Positions 18,894 to 28,853 are shown, numbered from the stretch's first letter. The stretch: 64,000 nucleotides of DNA from Clostridia bacterium (GCA_029239755.1 JARBUI010000014.1:23835-87834), one strand, 5' to 3'. Notes: generated from the sequence alone by a model not told the origin. Program-made: numbers and translations.

Positions 18894-19949
18894 ATGCCCA
18901 AACACATTCTCGTTGTGGATGATAATGTTGTCAACTTAAAGCTGGCTGAGCAGACCTTAAAACCATTATATAAAGTAACACTGCTTATTTCGGGAACACA
19001 GGCACTTAAATTTTTAAGTAAAACCAAACCAAACCTTATTTTGCTGGATATTAATATGCCGGAAATGGACGGATATGAAATCTTTAAAAAAATCAAAGAA
19101 AATCCAGAGACAAGTAAGATTCCTATTATTTTTCTTACGGCCCAGACAGACAGTGAGAGTGAACTGCATGGCCTATATCTCGGAGCAGTAGACTTTATAG
19201 CAAAACCTTTTATAAGCGAAATTATGTTAAGCAGAATTAAGATGCATCTTGAACTGGAAGAATATCATCAGTCTCTTGAAGCTCTTGTAGAAGAGAAGAC
19301 CCAGATGATAGAAAAATTACAGGATGTAATCGTCATAAGTCTTGCGGAATTAGTAGAATGCAGAGATGGTGAAACGGGCGGGCATGTTAAACGAACGGCA
19401 AAATATTTACAAGCCTTAGTTGAAGCAATGGACGAAAATAATGTTTATAGGGATGTTCTGTCCAAACAATATATAAAGGATATACTGCGTGCAGCACCCT
19501 TGCATGACATAGGGAAAATAGGCATTAGTGATGATACGCTTCTTAAACAATCTTCTTTGGATGAGGAAGAGTTTGAGTATATGAAAAAGCATACCACGCT
19601 AGGGGGAAAAACACTGCAAAAGGCAATTGATGAGGCAGGGAATGAGAGCTTCTTGTATATAGCTAGGGATATGGCTCTGTCGCATCATGAAAAATGGGAT
19701 GGGAGTGGGTACCCAAGGGGACTAAAGCAGGAGGAAATTCCGCTTTGCGGCCGTATCATGGCCGTAGCGGATGTCTATGATGCACTAATATCTAGGAGGT
19801 CTTACAAACAGCCATTTACTTATGAGGCGGCAGCTGAGATGATTATTAAAGGAAAAGGCTTGCAGTTTGATCCCTGTGTTGTAGAGGTATTCGAAAAGGT
19901 AAGAGATAAGTTTGAACGAATAGCGAGTAGGTATTTACATAAAGATTAG
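18894..19949 (+). CDS. Response regulator with HD-GYP c-di-GMP phosphodiesterase domain
   Basis: A two-domain cytoplasmic output protein. The receiver (residues 1-120) has D9/D10, phospho-acceptor D52 ([11 protein letters not shown]) and the conserved Lys in AKPF. After a coiled linker comes an HD-GYP domain with [11 protein letters not shown], the [13 protein letters not shown] signature and AVADVYDAL. These are the residues of active cyclic di-GMP phosphodiesterases. A TTG at 18870 is also in frame. The ATG at 18894 is preferred because ggggagg lies 10 bases before it. The hydrogenase-kinase hybrid begins 20 bp downstream, making this its likely phosphoryl target. Confidence 0.92.
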   Translation: MPKHILVVDDNVVNLKLAEQTLKPLYKVTLLISGTQALKFLSKTKPNLILLDINMPEMDGYEIFKKIKENPETSKIPIIFLTAQTDSESELHGLYLGAVDFIAKPFISEIMLSRIKMHLELEEYHQSLEALVEEKTQMIEKLQDVIVISLAELVECRDGETGGHVKRTAKYLQALVEAMDENNVYRDVLSKQYIKDILRAAPLHDIGKIGISDDTLLKQSSLDEEEFEYMKKHTTLGGKTLQKAIDEAGNESFLYIARDMALSHHEKWDGSGYPRGLKQEEIPLCGRIMAVADVYDALISRRSYKQPFTYEAAAEMIIKGKGLQFDPCVVEVFEKVRDKFERIASRYLHKD

Positions 19950-19969
19950 ATAAGAAGGGGAGCCTGTTT

Positions 19970-22900
19970 ATGTCAGCAATTATTTGTGTGGATGAAAAAC
20001 AATGTGTAGTTTGCAATTCATGTGTTAAGGCATGCCCTGTAACTGATGCTAACATATCTTATATAACTGAAGATCAAGTAAAGATTAAAATAAATGACCA
20101 AAGGTGTCTTGCTTGTGGAGAATGTGTAAAAGCTTGTTCGCATAAGGCGAGAACCTTTAAAGATGACTGTGAAAGATTTTTTGAAGATCTGGCAGGCGGT
20201 GAAATAGTGAATATAATCGTTGCACCAGCTATAAAAGTAGGGCTGAAAGATGAATGGATGCACATATTAAGCTGGCTAAGAACAATGGGAGTACAGAAAA
20301 TTTATGACGTTTCTCTTGGAGCTGATATATGTACATGGGGACATGTTAAGCTTTTTTATGAAAATCCTAATCAAAACCTTATCAGTCAGCCTTGCGCAGC
20401 TATTGTAAATTATGTTTTAAAACATAAACATCAGCTGATTAATAGATTATCACCTATTCAAAGTCCTATGGCATGTACGGCAATTTTGATGAAAAAATAT
20501 GATCAGATTAGCGGAAAAATAGCTGCGATATCGCCGTGTGCTGCAAAAAAAGACGAGTTTGTTCAGACTGGCCTCGTAGATTACAATGTCACCATTACAA
20601 GGTTAAAAAAGTATATTCATAAAATAGGAATTGATTTATCTGCCTATGATAAAAATTTTAAATTCGATGGAGGAGAAGGCATACTAGGAACGATGTATCC
20701 AAAGCCAGGGGGGCTAAAAGAGAATCTTATCTACTATTTAGGTTCTGATTTGAATGTAGTTAGTTTCGAGGGAGCTGGAACAGTTTATAAAATATTAGAT
20801 AGTTATGATCATGAAGATAAAGCGGTTCTGCCGCATATATTTGATGTATTAAATTGCGATTTAGGATGTAATATTGGACTTGGTACCAATAGAAACAGGA
20901 GTTTTCTTGAAATCAATACGCTTATGAATAGTATTTCAGTGAATGCTCATACTAAGGCCCGAGAAGACAGACAAAAAAATAAGGTCCAGCAAATCCAGCT
21001 TTTTGAGAGTAAGTTTAATCTAAATGATTTTATTAGAAAGTATACCCCTATTACTACACAGGAACATGTATACAATGAAGCTGATTTAGAAAGTATTTAT
21101 ATTGGACTTGGCAAACATACACAAAAACAACGTCATCAGGATTGTCATAGCTGTGGGTATGAAAGCTGTGAACAAATGGCAGTAGCCATTGCAAAAGGGA
21201 TAAATATATACGAAAATTGTATCGAAAAGATAAGAAGTGACAGTACAAAAAGAGAACAGGAATTAAGTGATACCTTAAGAAGTGTTGCACAAAAAACAAT
21301 TGAAGCAGAAGAAGCAGCTAGAGCTAAGGCGGACTTTTTAGCTAATATGAGTCATGAAATAAGAACACCGATGAACGCTATTGTAGGCATGACTGAACTT
21401 ATGCTTCAAAGTGATTTAACTGGTCTGAATTTGGAGTATGCAAATACGATTAAAGCTTCATCAACCTCTCTGCTGACGATTATAAACGATATATTAGATT
21501 TTTCAAAAATCGATGCAGGCAGACTAGAGATTTTTGATCTCGAGTATAATCTTAGTTCTCTTATAAATGATACAGTTAATATGATTAACACAAGGCTTAT
21601 TACTAAAAACTTAGCATTTCTTGTGGAAGTGAGCAGTAAAATGCCAGCACTTTTAATTGGAGATGAAATACGCATAAGACAAATTCTAACTAACCTTCTC
21701 AACAATGCTGTGAAGTTTACCGAGAAAGGCTTTATTAAGCTGAGAGTTGATTTTGAGCCTATTCAGCATGAGTCCATTCTTCTTAAGATAGATGTTGAAG
21801 ATACAGGCATTGGTATTAAGGCAGAAGATGGGCATAAGTTATTTGAGGAATTTAGGCAAGTTGATACAAAAAGAAATAGAAATATCCAAGGAGCAGGTCT
21901 TGGGCTTGCTATTTGTAAGCAGTTAAGTAATTTAATGGGCGGCCAAATAACCTTTAAAAGCACCTATGGGGTTGGATCAACATTTAGCGTTACCCTAAAA
22001 CAAAAAGTTGAAGATTGGGAAGAATCTGCTAGTATCAAGGATACACAAAGTACTAAAATTTTGGTGTTTGAACCCAATGTATATTATGCAGAAAGCCTTG
22101 AGAGAACATTAACTGCACTTAAAGCTAATGCTATAATGTGTAAGGATGTATCAGTGTTTAAGCAAAAACTAAGGATAGGTAGTTATACTCATATCTTCTT
22201 TGATATGTCAAACGGGTTTGAAGTCATTCGGAGTCAATCAATTGATACACATAAGGCTGTTAAAGTGGCTATGATGAGTTTAAATGACTACATGACAGAT
22301 GAAATTGATGAGGATATAAGATTTTTACATAAACCACTCTTATCTATAGCAATAGTAGAAATGCTGAATGGGGTACAAAATTATCAGGATGGATGTGCAG
22401 AAAAGTCAGCAAAGTATTTTTCGGCGCCTGATGCTAAAGTGTTGGTTGTAGATGATAACTTAGTTAATCTAAAGGTAGCTACAGGGCTTATGAAGCCTTA
22501 TGAAATTCAGATTGACACGGCTTTAAGTGGTATGGAGGCGGTGCAGAAGCTTAGACGTGGTAAAGTTTATGATATCATCTTTATGGATCATATGATGCCG
22601 GAACTTGATGGCATAGATACGGCTAAAATTATAAGAAGCATGGACAAAGAGTATTTTAAAAAAGTTCCTATTATCGCATTAACAGCTAATGCAGTAGGAG
22701 ATGCAAAACAGTTATTTTTAGATAATGGCATGGATGATTTTTTAAGTAAGCCTATAGAGCTTACAAAGCTTAACTACATGCTTAAAAAATGGATTCCGAA
22801 AGAAAAAGTAACAAGAAATGCAGGAAGAGAAGGAGGCATTCATTCAAGCATATCAGAGATTTTAATATCAGATTCTATCTTAAACATAGATGGTATAGAT

Positions 22901-23467
22901 ACTAAGGCAGGACTTCAAAGTTGTCTTGGAGATTTAGAAAATTATAAGATACTCTTAAAAACTTTTTTGCTTAGTGGACGAATAAATAGTGAAAAGATAA
23001 AGGAGTATTATCATAATAAGCAAATGATGCTCTTTACAACAGAAGTCCATGCTATAAAGAGTTCTGCGAAAAGTATAGGCGCCCATCAGCTTTCAGAACT
23101 TGCAAAAGATTTGGAAGCTGATAGCAGAAAATTAGATTACACTGCTATAGACAGCAAGATTGAAGCTTTCTTATCTCTGTATGAATGTCTGCTGAATGCC
23201 ATACATGCTGGACTAGGTGAAGAGCATGCTGGTGACGGCATCCATAGGCAGGGACAAATGCTTAGCGAGCAGCAAATGTCAAATTACATAAAGTCTATTA
23301 AAGATGCTCTTGAAGAGTTTGATTTAGATGAAGTAACAAGGCTGATTGATGAACTGCAAAGCTATCCTCTGGATACAGTATTTGAGAAGGTATTAAAAGA
23401 CATAAAAGAGCTTACTCTATTATTTGAATATGATAGGGCACTAGGTAAGATCAAAAAGATGATCTGA
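19970..23467 (+). CDS. Sensory [FeFe]-hydrogenase / hybrid histidine kinase with receiver and HPt domains
   Basis: An 1165-residue fusion. Residues 1-60 carry two 4Fe-4S motifs (C12/15/18/22 and C46/49/52/56). Residues 75-330 form an iron-hydrogenase-like domain with the cluster cysteines C142 ([10 protein letters not shown]), C190 ([11 protein letters not shown]) and C296/C300 (CDLGCNIG). These divergent motifs are typical of putative sensory (group C) hydrogenases rather than catalytic ones. A 4-Cys module follows (C392/395/400/417). A coiled coil then leads to the kinase (His462 in [11 protein letters not shown]; ATPase motifs NLLNNAVKF and [10 protein letters not shown]). Next come a degenerate receiver, a full receiver (D873) and an HPt domain (His1027). 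It probably senses hydrogen or redox state and signals through a phosphorelay to the HD-GYP protein upstream. Confidence 0.93.
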   Translation: MSAIICVDEKQCVVCNSCVKACPVTDANISYITEDQVKIKINDQRCLACGECVKACSHKARTFKDDCERFFEDLAGGEIVNIIVAPAIKVGLKDEWMHILSWLRTMGVQKIYDVSLGADICTWGHVKLFYENPNQNLISQPCAAIVNYVLKHKHQLINRLSPIQSPMACTAILMKKYDQISGKIAAISPCAAKKDEFVQTGLVDYNVTITRLKKYIHKIGIDLSAYDKNFKFDGGEGILGTMYPKPGGLKENLIYYLGSDLNVVSFEGAGTVYKILDSYDHEDKAVLPHIFDVLNCDLGCNIGLGTNRNRSFLEINTLMNSISVNAHTKAREDRQKNKVQQIQLFESKFNLNDFIRKYTPITTQEHVYNEADLESIYIGLGKHTQKQRHQDCHSCGYESCEQMAVAIAKGINIYENCIEKIRSDSTKREQELSDTLRSVAQKTIEAEEAARAKADFLANMSHEIRTPMNAIVGMTELMLQSDLTGLNLEYANTIKASSTSLLTIINDILDFSKIDAGRLEIFDLEYNLSSLINDTVNMINTRLITKNLAFLVEVSSKMPALLIGDEIRIRQILTNLLNNAVKFTEKGFIKLRVDFEPIQHESILLKIDVEDTGIGIKAEDGHKLFEEFRQVDTKRNRNIQGAGLGLAICKQLSNLMGGQITFKSTYGVGSTFSVTLKQKVEDWEESASIKDTQSTKILVFEPNVYYAESLERTLTALKANAIMCKDVSVFKQKLRIGSYTHIFFDMSNGFEVIRSQSIDTHKAVKVAMMSLNDYMTDEIDEDIRFLHKPLLSIAIVEMLNGVQNYQDGCAEKSAKYFSAPDAKVLVVDDNLVNLKVATGLMKPYEIQIDTALSGMEAVQKLRRGKVYDIIFMDHMMPELDGIDTAKIIRSMDKEYFKKVPIIALTANAVGDAKQLFLDNGMDDFLSKPIELTKLNYMLKKWIPKEKVTRNAGREGGIHSSISEILISDSILNIDGIDTKAGLQSCLGDLENYKILLKTFLLSGRINSEKIKEYYHNKQMMLFTTEVHAIKSSAKSIGAHQLSELAKDLEADSRKLDYTAIDSKIEAFLSLYECLLNAIHAGLGEEHAGDGIHRQGQMLSEQQMSNYIKSIKDALEEFDLDEVTRLIDELQSYPLDTVFEKVLKDIKELTLLFEYDRALGKIKKMI

Positions 23468-23507
23468 AATACAAAAAGCTATAAATAATATAAATGGAGG
23501 ATGACAA

Positions 23508-23894
23508 ATGGAAGTAACAGAAAACATTAATCAAAAGAACATGTCTATTCAAAAGCCAAAAGGAATGGTGGGAAAAATCATTGTATGTGTAGTACTGGCG
23601 CTTATACCTATCATTTTATCAGGTATCATGACTTTTTTTAGTTTGCCGCTAAGAGGGCTTTATGTATTTGTAATAGGAACTTTTATTGGACTGCTCACTA
23701 TTCCATTTATGCTTTACATAACAAAGGTGGAAAGCTGGACTAAAAAGTGGTACATATGGATAGGTATCATTATAACGATTATGCTTGTTATAATACTTCC
23801 TATGTTTAAAAATACAGGAATGTCTCAAATGCAGGATCCGATGCAAAACGGACAGATGCAGGGAAATATAATGATGGAAAAAGGTATGTATTAA
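23508..23894 (+). CDS. Small membrane protein with Met-rich tail, unknown function
   Basis: A 128-residue protein with three predicted transmembrane helices (about residues 25-45, 50-70, 85-103) and a C-terminal tail holding seven methionines in the last 27 residues (MSQMQDPMQNGQMQGN and onward). I do not recognise a family. It has a strong ribosome site (tggagga) 40 bp after the hydrogenase-kinase gene and 24 bp before the ribokinase gene, so it may be cotranscribed with either. Metal binding by the Met-rich tail is possible but only a guess. Confidence 0.72.
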   Translation: MEVTENINQKNMSIQKPKGMVGKIIVCVVLALIPIILSGIMTFFSLPLRGLYVFVIGTFIGLLTIPFMLYITKVESWTKKWYIWIGIIITIMLVIILPMFKNTGMSQMQDPMQNGQMQGNIMMEKGMY

Positions 23895-23918
23895 TTTAAT
23901 AAGGAAAGAGGAGATTGT

Positions 23919-24818
23919 ATGGTAAGTGATATTGTTGTTGTAGGAAGTATCAATATAGATTTGGTGATTAATGCTCCTAAGGTTATCAAAATGGGAGAAA
24001 CAATACACGGAGAAGGATTTTTTACAGGATCAGGCGGTAAAGGGGCTAATCAAGCATGTGCTATTGGGAAGCTAGGCGGCAGTGTTTCGATGATAGGATG
24101 TGTTGGTGACGATAGTTATGGAAAGATATGTTTAGATAACCTAAGTAACTATGGCGTTGACTTGCCTGGTGTTGAAGTCATGGAAAACATTAACACAGGA
24201 GTGGCTCTTATTGTGCTTGTAAAGGGAGACAACTGCATTATACTTGAGGAAGGGGCTAATAAGTATGTTACGCCCGATAAAATTGAAAAAAATCAAGAGG
24301 TTATAAAAAATAGTAAACTTATTGTTTCACAGTTTGAGGTGCCCTATGAATCAGTATGCAGGGCTTTTGCTATCGCTAAGGAGAACGGAGTGACAACAAT
24401 GCTTAATCCAGCTCCTTCTAGACCAATAGATGAATATCTTTATAGCCTGATTGATATACTGATTGTTAATGAACATGAGTGCTTTGATCTTACGGGAGTT
24501 GAGGTCACAGATGAAGAAAGTGCTCAAAAAGCTTTAACAGCTTTTCTATCTAAAGGGATCAAAACACCTATTATCACACTGGGTTCCGAAGGAGCAGTGT
24601 TTTTGGAAGAGGATGAAGTATGTCAGATGAAGCCTCCAAAAGTAGAGGCTGTTGATACAACAAGTGCGGGAGATGCCTTTATTGGAGCGTTGGCCGTTAA
24701 GTTAGTAGAAGGCAAAACTTTAAAAGAAGGAATAGACTATGCAAACAAAGTAGGGAGTATAACTGTCTCGAGAAAAGGGGCACAAAGCTCAATCCCTAAC
24801 AAAGAAGAAGTAAGATAG
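23919..24818 (+). CDS. rbsK: Ribokinase (PfkB family)
   Basis: ATP-dependent sugar kinase, most likely ribose to ribose 5-phosphate. It has 299 residues, the usual size. N-terminal signature GSINIDLV, then GGKGANQA of PfkB signature 1. The C-terminal signature is DTTSAGDAFIGAL with the catalytic Asp in the GD motif. Other ribokinase traits are LNPAPSRP and VNEHE. It lies just upstream of a terminator and ahead of the sugar operon beginning at 25190, so it is probably a separate transcript. A related sugar substrate cannot be excluded. Confidence 0.88.
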   Translation: MVSDIVVVGSINIDLVINAPKVIKMGETIHGEGFFTGSGGKGANQACAIGKLGGSVSMIGCVGDDSYGKICLDNLSNYGVDLPGVEVMENINTGVALIVLVKGDNCIILEEGANKYVTPDKIEKNQEVIKNSKLIVSQFEVPYESVCRAFAIAKENGVTTMLNPAPSRPIDEYLYSLIDILIVNEHECFDLTGVEVTDEESAQKALTAFLSKGIKTPIITLGSEGAVFLEEDEVCQMKPPKVEAVDTTSAGDAFIGALAVKLVEGKTLKEGIDYANKVGSITVSRKGAQSSIPNKEEVR

Positions 24819-24841
24819 TTTTTCATAGGATTTTTACAACC

Positions 24842-24896
24842 AAAATGAGCTGTAGCCTAACGAAATTAATGAGTTAGACAACAGCTCATTTTTTTA
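24842..24896 (+). terminator. Terminator after the ribokinase gene
   Basis: Long stem AAATGAGCTGT / ACAGCTCATTT with an inner paired part (CTAAC / GTTAG) and a run of seven T. Confidence 0.88.
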
Positions 24897-24932
24897 TGCA
24901 GCAATTGCTAGTTTATACGTATCTATATTCTA

Positions 24933-24954
24933 TTTTCATAAATAAAAATGAAAA
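24933..24954. promoter_or_regulatory. Possible regulator site (TTTTCAT inverted half-sites)
   Basis: TTTTCAT and ATGAAAA face each other across 8 bp. The same half-site occurs inside the large inverted repeat at 25072-25132. This could be an auxiliary operator for the operon at 25190. The sequence is AT-rich, so chance is possible. Confidence 0.35.
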
Positions 24955-25071
24955 AGAAAATATAAAGCAAGGTGTGAAGCACTATTCAAAAGAGAGTGAG
25001 ATTGAATAATCGACCGAAACCCTATATGTGTATAGATGCAAGTGGATGTAGTGTTGAGGTGTTTGGATTAA

Positions 25072-25132
25072 AAAATATACATCTTTATTTTCATTTTCAT
25101 GTTGACAAAATGAAAATAAAGATGTATATTTT
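25072..25132 (+). promoter_or_regulatory. Promoter nested in a perfect 26-bp inverted repeat
   Basis: The arms 25072-25097 and 25107-25132 are exact reverse complements of 26 bp separated by only 9 bp. A vegetative promoter sits inside it: TTGACA (25102-25107), 17 bp, TATATT (25125-25130). The arms contain TTTTCAT/ATGAAAA half-sites. A regulator dimer or tetramer bound here would cover the promoter of the operon starting at 25190. The RpiR-type regulator encoded at 31611 in that operon is the natural candidate (inference). No gene is supported in 24819-25189 besides this, the terminator and the half-site pair. Confidence 0.8.
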
Positions 25133-25189
25133 AAATATAAGTTGTAACACATTTTAAGGCTTAACTTTAATTTAAAGGAGATGAAAATA

Positions 25190-25804
25190 ATGCAACAAGA
25201 TTCAATTTGGCAAAGTGTTGTCAATACCTGGAGTATAGAAGCGGAGTCAATTAGTCATTTACATAATAGGATAGATCAAGAAGCAGTAGTAAGTGTAGTA
25301 AAGCTTCTTGGAGATTGTACAGGAAAAATACTAGTTGCAGGGTGTGGAACATCTGCAGCGGCAGCTAAAAAAATAGCTCATTCATTGTGTTGTGTAGAGA
25401 GACCAGCATGTTACTTAAATCCCTCAGATGCGGTACATGGGGCACTTGGTATGCTTCAGCCTAATGATGTCCTAATCCTTATTTCAAAGGGCGGCAACAC
25501 AGGAGAAATTACTAATTTAATTCCCGCTTGTAAAACAAAAGGGGCAAAACTAATAGGTGTAACTGAAAATGAAAACTCTATTTTAGCTGAGCATGCAGAT
25601 ATACTTTTTAAGGTGAAAGTCGAGAAAGAACCTTGCCCATTTAATATGTTAGCTACTGCAAGTACACTCGCTGTTATAGCTGCTTTTGATGCTGTATGCA
25701 TAGCACTTATGCATTATACACACTATACAAAGGAAGCTTTTGCAGTCATCCATCCAGGAGGAGCTGTAGGAAATAGGCTTCTAAAAAAGGAGGACAACAA
25801 ATAA
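25190..25804 (+). CDS. SIS-domain phosphosugar-binding protein
   Basis: A protein of about 204 residues made of one SIS (sugar isomerase) domain of the KpsF/GutQ/hexulose-phosphate-isomerase group. Visible motifs are AGCGTSAAAAKKIAHS, the phosphate-binding ISKGGNTGEI and the C-terminal HPGGAVG that is typical of KpsF/GutQ. It may isomerise a ketose/aldose phosphate or bind one. It is the first gene of module A. ATG 25181 lies only 2 bp after aaaggag, so ATG 25190 (9 bp) is preferred. The next gene starts 1 bp after its stop. Confidence 0.86.
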   Translation: MQQDSIWQSVVNTWSIEAESISHLHNRIDQEAVVSVVKLLGDCTGKILVAGCGTSAAAAKKIAHSLCCVERPACYLNPSDAVHGALGMLQPNDVLILISKGGNTGEITNLIPACKTKGAKLIGVTENENSILAEHADILFKVKVEKEPCPFNMLATASTLAVIAAFDAVCIALMHYTHYTKEAFAVIHPGGAVGNRLLKKEDNK

Positions 25805-25805
25805 T

Positions 25806-26852
25806 ATGGCTACAATGAAAGCAATGTATTTTGAAGCAATAGAAAAAATGGTTTTAAAAGAGGTTCCTATTCCGAGGTGTGAAGAGGATGGGGTGCTAGT
25901 AAAGGTAGAAGCTTGCGGGATATGCGGCGGAGATGTCAGAAACTTTTATCAAGGTTTGCGAGCGGATGTGGGCAGCCAAATCATGGGACATGAGATAGGC
26001 GGCACGGTAGTAGAAACAGGAGCTAAAGTAAGCAGATTTCAAGTAGGTGATAGGGTAGCTATGGCCCCGGATGTGAGCTGTGGAGAATGCTATTACTGCA
26101 AAAGAGGCCTTGTGAATTTATGTGTTGATCACAAAATGCTAGGAACTCACTTTCCGGGGGGGTTTGCGCAGTACATATCAGTTCCGGGATTTGTTTTGCA
26201 AAGAGGGTTTATAGAAAAGATACCTGACACCTTATCATATGAACAAGCGACATTAGCAGAGCCGGCATCTTCTGTAATAGCTTGCCAAGAACTTAATGGT
26301 GTAAGTGCAGGAGATTGTGTTGTTATTATAGGAGATGGTCCTATAGGTTGTATGCATATAGAAGTGGCAAGGGCGAGAGGGGCTAGTCAGGTTATTATGG
26401 TAGGGCTTACAAGACTTCATGAAGTTCCTCAGTTTAGCCCTGATTATATTATAGATGCCTCTAAGCAAAATCCAGTAGAAGAGGTTCTGAAAATAACTAA
26501 TGGATTAGGTGCAGATATTGTTATATGTGCTAACCCTGTTACTTCAACACAAGAGCAAGGCGTAGAGATGGTAAGAAAAAGAGGTAAAGTAGTATTGTTT
26601 GGTGGAGTACCTAAAAGTAATCCTATGACAACACTTAACAGCAATCTTATTCATTATAATGAGATTACAGTGATAGGAGCTTTCTCTTATCCAGGAGTTG
26701 GTCTTGAAAAAGCAATTAAATATATTAATGAAGGTAAAATAACAGCTGATAAATATATTACAGCAACAGTTAAACTAAATGAATTAACAGAGGGTATTCA
26801 GTTATCAAGACAAGGTAAGGCACTTAAAGTAGTTGTCAAACCATGGGAATAA
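25806..26852 (+). CDS. Zinc-dependent alcohol/polyol dehydrogenase (MDR family)
   Basis: A 348-residue medium-chain dehydrogenase of the sorbitol/threonine dehydrogenase group, oxidising a secondary alcohol of a sugar or polyol with a nicotinamide cofactor. Catalytic zinc region: ACGICGGD (Cys40) and GHEIGG. Structural zinc cysteines lie in CGECYYCKRGLVNLC. The Rossmann motif is GDGPIG, near residue 177. It is immediately downstream of the SIS gene. Its likely job in module A is to make the keto-sugar that the FGGY kinase phosphorylates. The exact substrate is unknown. Confidence 0.9.
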   Translation: MATMKAMYFEAIEKMVLKEVPIPRCEEDGVLVKVEACGICGGDVRNFYQGLRADVGSQIMGHEIGGTVVETGAKVSRFQVGDRVAMAPDVSCGECYYCKRGLVNLCVDHKMLGTHFPGGFAQYISVPGFVLQRGFIEKIPDTLSYEQATLAEPASSVIACQELNGVSAGDCVVIIGDGPIGCMHIEVARARGASQVIMVGLTRLHEVPQFSPDYIIDASKQNPVEEVLKITNGLGADIVICANPVTSTQEQGVEMVRKRGKVVLFGGVPKSNPMTTLNSNLIHYNEITVIGAFSYPGVGLEKAIKYINEGKITADKYITATVKLNELTEGIQLSRQGKALKVVVKPWE

Positions 26853-26918
26853 GAATTACATCTAATATATAACTAAAAACTATAACAAACAATATAATTT
26901 TAAAAAGGAGAGATTGAA

Positions 26919-28208
26919 ATGTACGAAATAGACAGTAAATTAGAGAGACTTGAGGCCGAGGGCAAACCAGCAATGGTTTCACTTATTGGTGCAGGGCAAA
27001 TGGGTAAAGATATTGTTGCTCAAGTGGAATGTATGGTAGGGATGGAAATCCCAGTAGTTGTAGACCTAAGTAAGGAAATAGCAGTTGACGCTTATAGAAC
27101 AGCTGGCTATAAAGGAAAAATTGTAGAAACAGATTGTTTAGAAGAAGCAATAGCAGCTATAGAAGCTGGTAAAAAGGTGGCTACTGCAAACTACGAAATA
27201 GCTATTAAAGTACCACAAGTACAAGCTGTTATTGATGCCACAGGATCACCAGAAATGGGGGCAAGAGTATCACTAGAATGTATTAATCATAAAAAGCATA
27301 TCGTTATGATGAATGTAGAATGTGACATTACTGTTGGACCAATTTTAAGGAAAATGTCAGAAAATGCAGGAGTTGTTTATTCCTTAACAGCTGGAGATGA
27401 GCCTGGGTCAGTCGTAGAAGTTTATAGATTTGCTAAAGCCCTAGGCTTTAAAGTTGTAGCAGCAGGAAAAGGAAAAAATAATCCACTAGATGTTTATGCA
27501 ACACCTGATCAGTGGGAAGAAAAAGCAAAAGCAAGAAATATGAGTGCCAAAATGTTAGTAGAGTTTGTTGATGGTTCTAAAACAATGATAGAGATGGCTG
27601 CTGTATCTAATGCTACAGGACTTGTTCCAGATGTAAGAGGTATGCATGGACCTAAGTGTAATGTAAAAGATCTTACAAAAGTATTTTGCCGTAAAGACCA
27701 AGGCGGTATATTAGAAAAAGAAGGTGTAGTAGATTTCGGAATAGGAGATATTAACCCAGGTGTATTCGTTATTGTAACAACTGATCATCCAAGACTTATA
27801 GAAGGCTTAGTTCAAAGAGATATGGGAGAAGGACCAAACTACCTGCTCTTTAGACCTTACCACCTATGCAGTATCGAAACACCTATTACTGCAGCTCAGG
27901 CTATCATCTACGGAGAATCAACTGCACATCCGATGAATAAATTAACGTCTGAATGTATTACAGTAGCTAAACAAGACCTTAAAGCAGGTCAAACATTAGA
28001 TGGTATTGGAGAATACTGTTACAGAGCGAGTATAGAACTTGCTGATGTAGCAAGAGAAGGTAATATGCTTCCAGTTGGTCTTGCAAAAGGTGCGGTGTTA
28101 AAATGTGATGTGAAAACAGATGAAGTCATTACATATGACATGGTAGAACTAGATAATAAATCAGTACTACTTCAACTTAGAAGAATACAAGATCAAATGT
28201 ATAAATAG
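26919..28208 (+). CDS. NAD(P)-dependent oxidoreductase, homoserine-dehydrogenase-like with SAF domain
   Basis: A 429-residue protein of the COG4091 type. The N-terminal Rossmann domain (SLIGAGQMGKDI, VIDATGSPEMG) resembles homoserine dehydrogenase and is followed by a middle catalytic-like domain (TAGDEPGSVVEVYRF). A C-terminal SAF-like domain (about residues 340-410; AKQDLKAGQTLDGIG) ends it. Family members sit in sugar-acid and polyol operons rather than in threonine synthesis, and no threonine genes are present. The reaction is not known to me. The ribosome site aaaggaga is strong and the gene fits the operon direction and spacing. Confidence 0.82.
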   Translation: MYEIDSKLERLEAEGKPAMVSLIGAGQMGKDIVAQVECMVGMEIPVVVDLSKEIAVDAYRTAGYKGKIVETDCLEEAIAAIEAGKKVATANYEIAIKVPQVQAVIDATGSPEMGARVSLECINHKKHIVMMNVECDITVGPILRKMSENAGVVYSLTAGDEPGSVVEVYRFAKALGFKVVAAGKGKNNPLDVYATPDQWEEKAKARNMSAKMLVEFVDGSKTMIEMAAVSNATGLVPDVRGMHGPKCNVKDLTKVFCRKDQGGILEKEGVVDFGIGDINPGVFVIVTTDHPRLIEGLVQRDMGEGPNYLLFRPYHLCSIETPITAAQAIIYGESTAHPMNKLTSECITVAKQDLKAGQTLDGIGEYCYRASIELADVAREGNMLPVGLAKGAVLKCDVKTDEVITYDMVELDNKSVLLQLRRIQDQMYK

Positions 28209-28277
28209 TAAAAGGAAAGTATAATTAAGTTGTGTATCACTTATTCTATATAAATACTATGAAAAGGGGTAATAATT

Positions 28278-28853
28278 ATGAAAACAGTTAAGAATAAACA
28301 GATTCTTGTTGCAGCAGATGTTGCAGGTTATGAACTTAAGGATGCTGTTGTTGCGCATCTGGAGAAAAATGGCTGGGAAGTAACTGATATTGGAGTTAAG
28401 GATAAGGAAGGTAAAGGGGTAGAAATATTCCATCGCATGGCAATTCGCGCGGCTTCCATGGTTAGTGAAGGGGAATTTGATAGAGCTCTCTTGTTCTGCG
28501 GAACCGGTATGGGTGTTCATCTTGCAGCTAATAAAGTTCCTCGTTGTCAGGCAGCGGTTGTTGAAAGTGTTCCAGCAGCACTTCGCGCCATCACAGGTAA
28601 TGGCGTAAATATTATGTGTATGGGCGGCTATTACGTTTCTCATCAGATGGGTATTGAAATTGCAGACGCTTTCTTGAATAATAGTCTCGGTTCTGGCTAT
28701 GAATGGTGGGATACATTCTATGACTATCATAAATTTGCCCATGATGAAATCGATAACTTTAATTATGAGGAATATAAGAAAAATGGCTTTAAGTTTATGA
28801 GTGAGGATACTCCTCGCTATAATTGGGACGGAATCAATCAAAAGGAAAAATAA
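28278..28853 (+). CDS. RpiB/LacAB-family sugar-phosphate isomerase
   Basis: A 191-residue isomerase of the RpiB fold. It keeps the catalytic-cysteine loop FCGTGMGVHLAANK. By manual alignment to E. coli RpiB, two conserved His are missing: the DH of the N-terminal SDHAG/CDHVG motif is DV here (AADVAG), and the His of HNDxN is Gly (TGNGVN). These residues bind phosphate and open the sugar ring in ribose-5-phosphate isomerase, so the substrate may be a different or non-cyclic sugar phosphate such as a tetrulose phosphate. It is also longer than RpiB (about 150) by a C-terminal extension rich in Tyr/Trp. Confidence 0.85.
   Translation: MKTVKNKQILVAADVAGYELKDAVVAHLEKNGWEVTDIGVKDKEGKGVEIFHRMAIRAASMVSEGEFDRALLFCGTGMGVHLAANKVPRCQAAVVESVPAALRAITGNGVNIMCMGGYYVSHQMGIEIADAFLNNSLGSGYEWWDTFYDYHKFAHDEIDNFNYEEYKKNGFKFMSEDTPRYNWDGINQKEK

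Noticed and set aside
24982..25224. Minus-strand open frame of 80 codons in the gap before module A
   Set aside because: It runs through the inverted-repeat promoter and the start of the SIS gene, and has no ribosome site or recognisable product.
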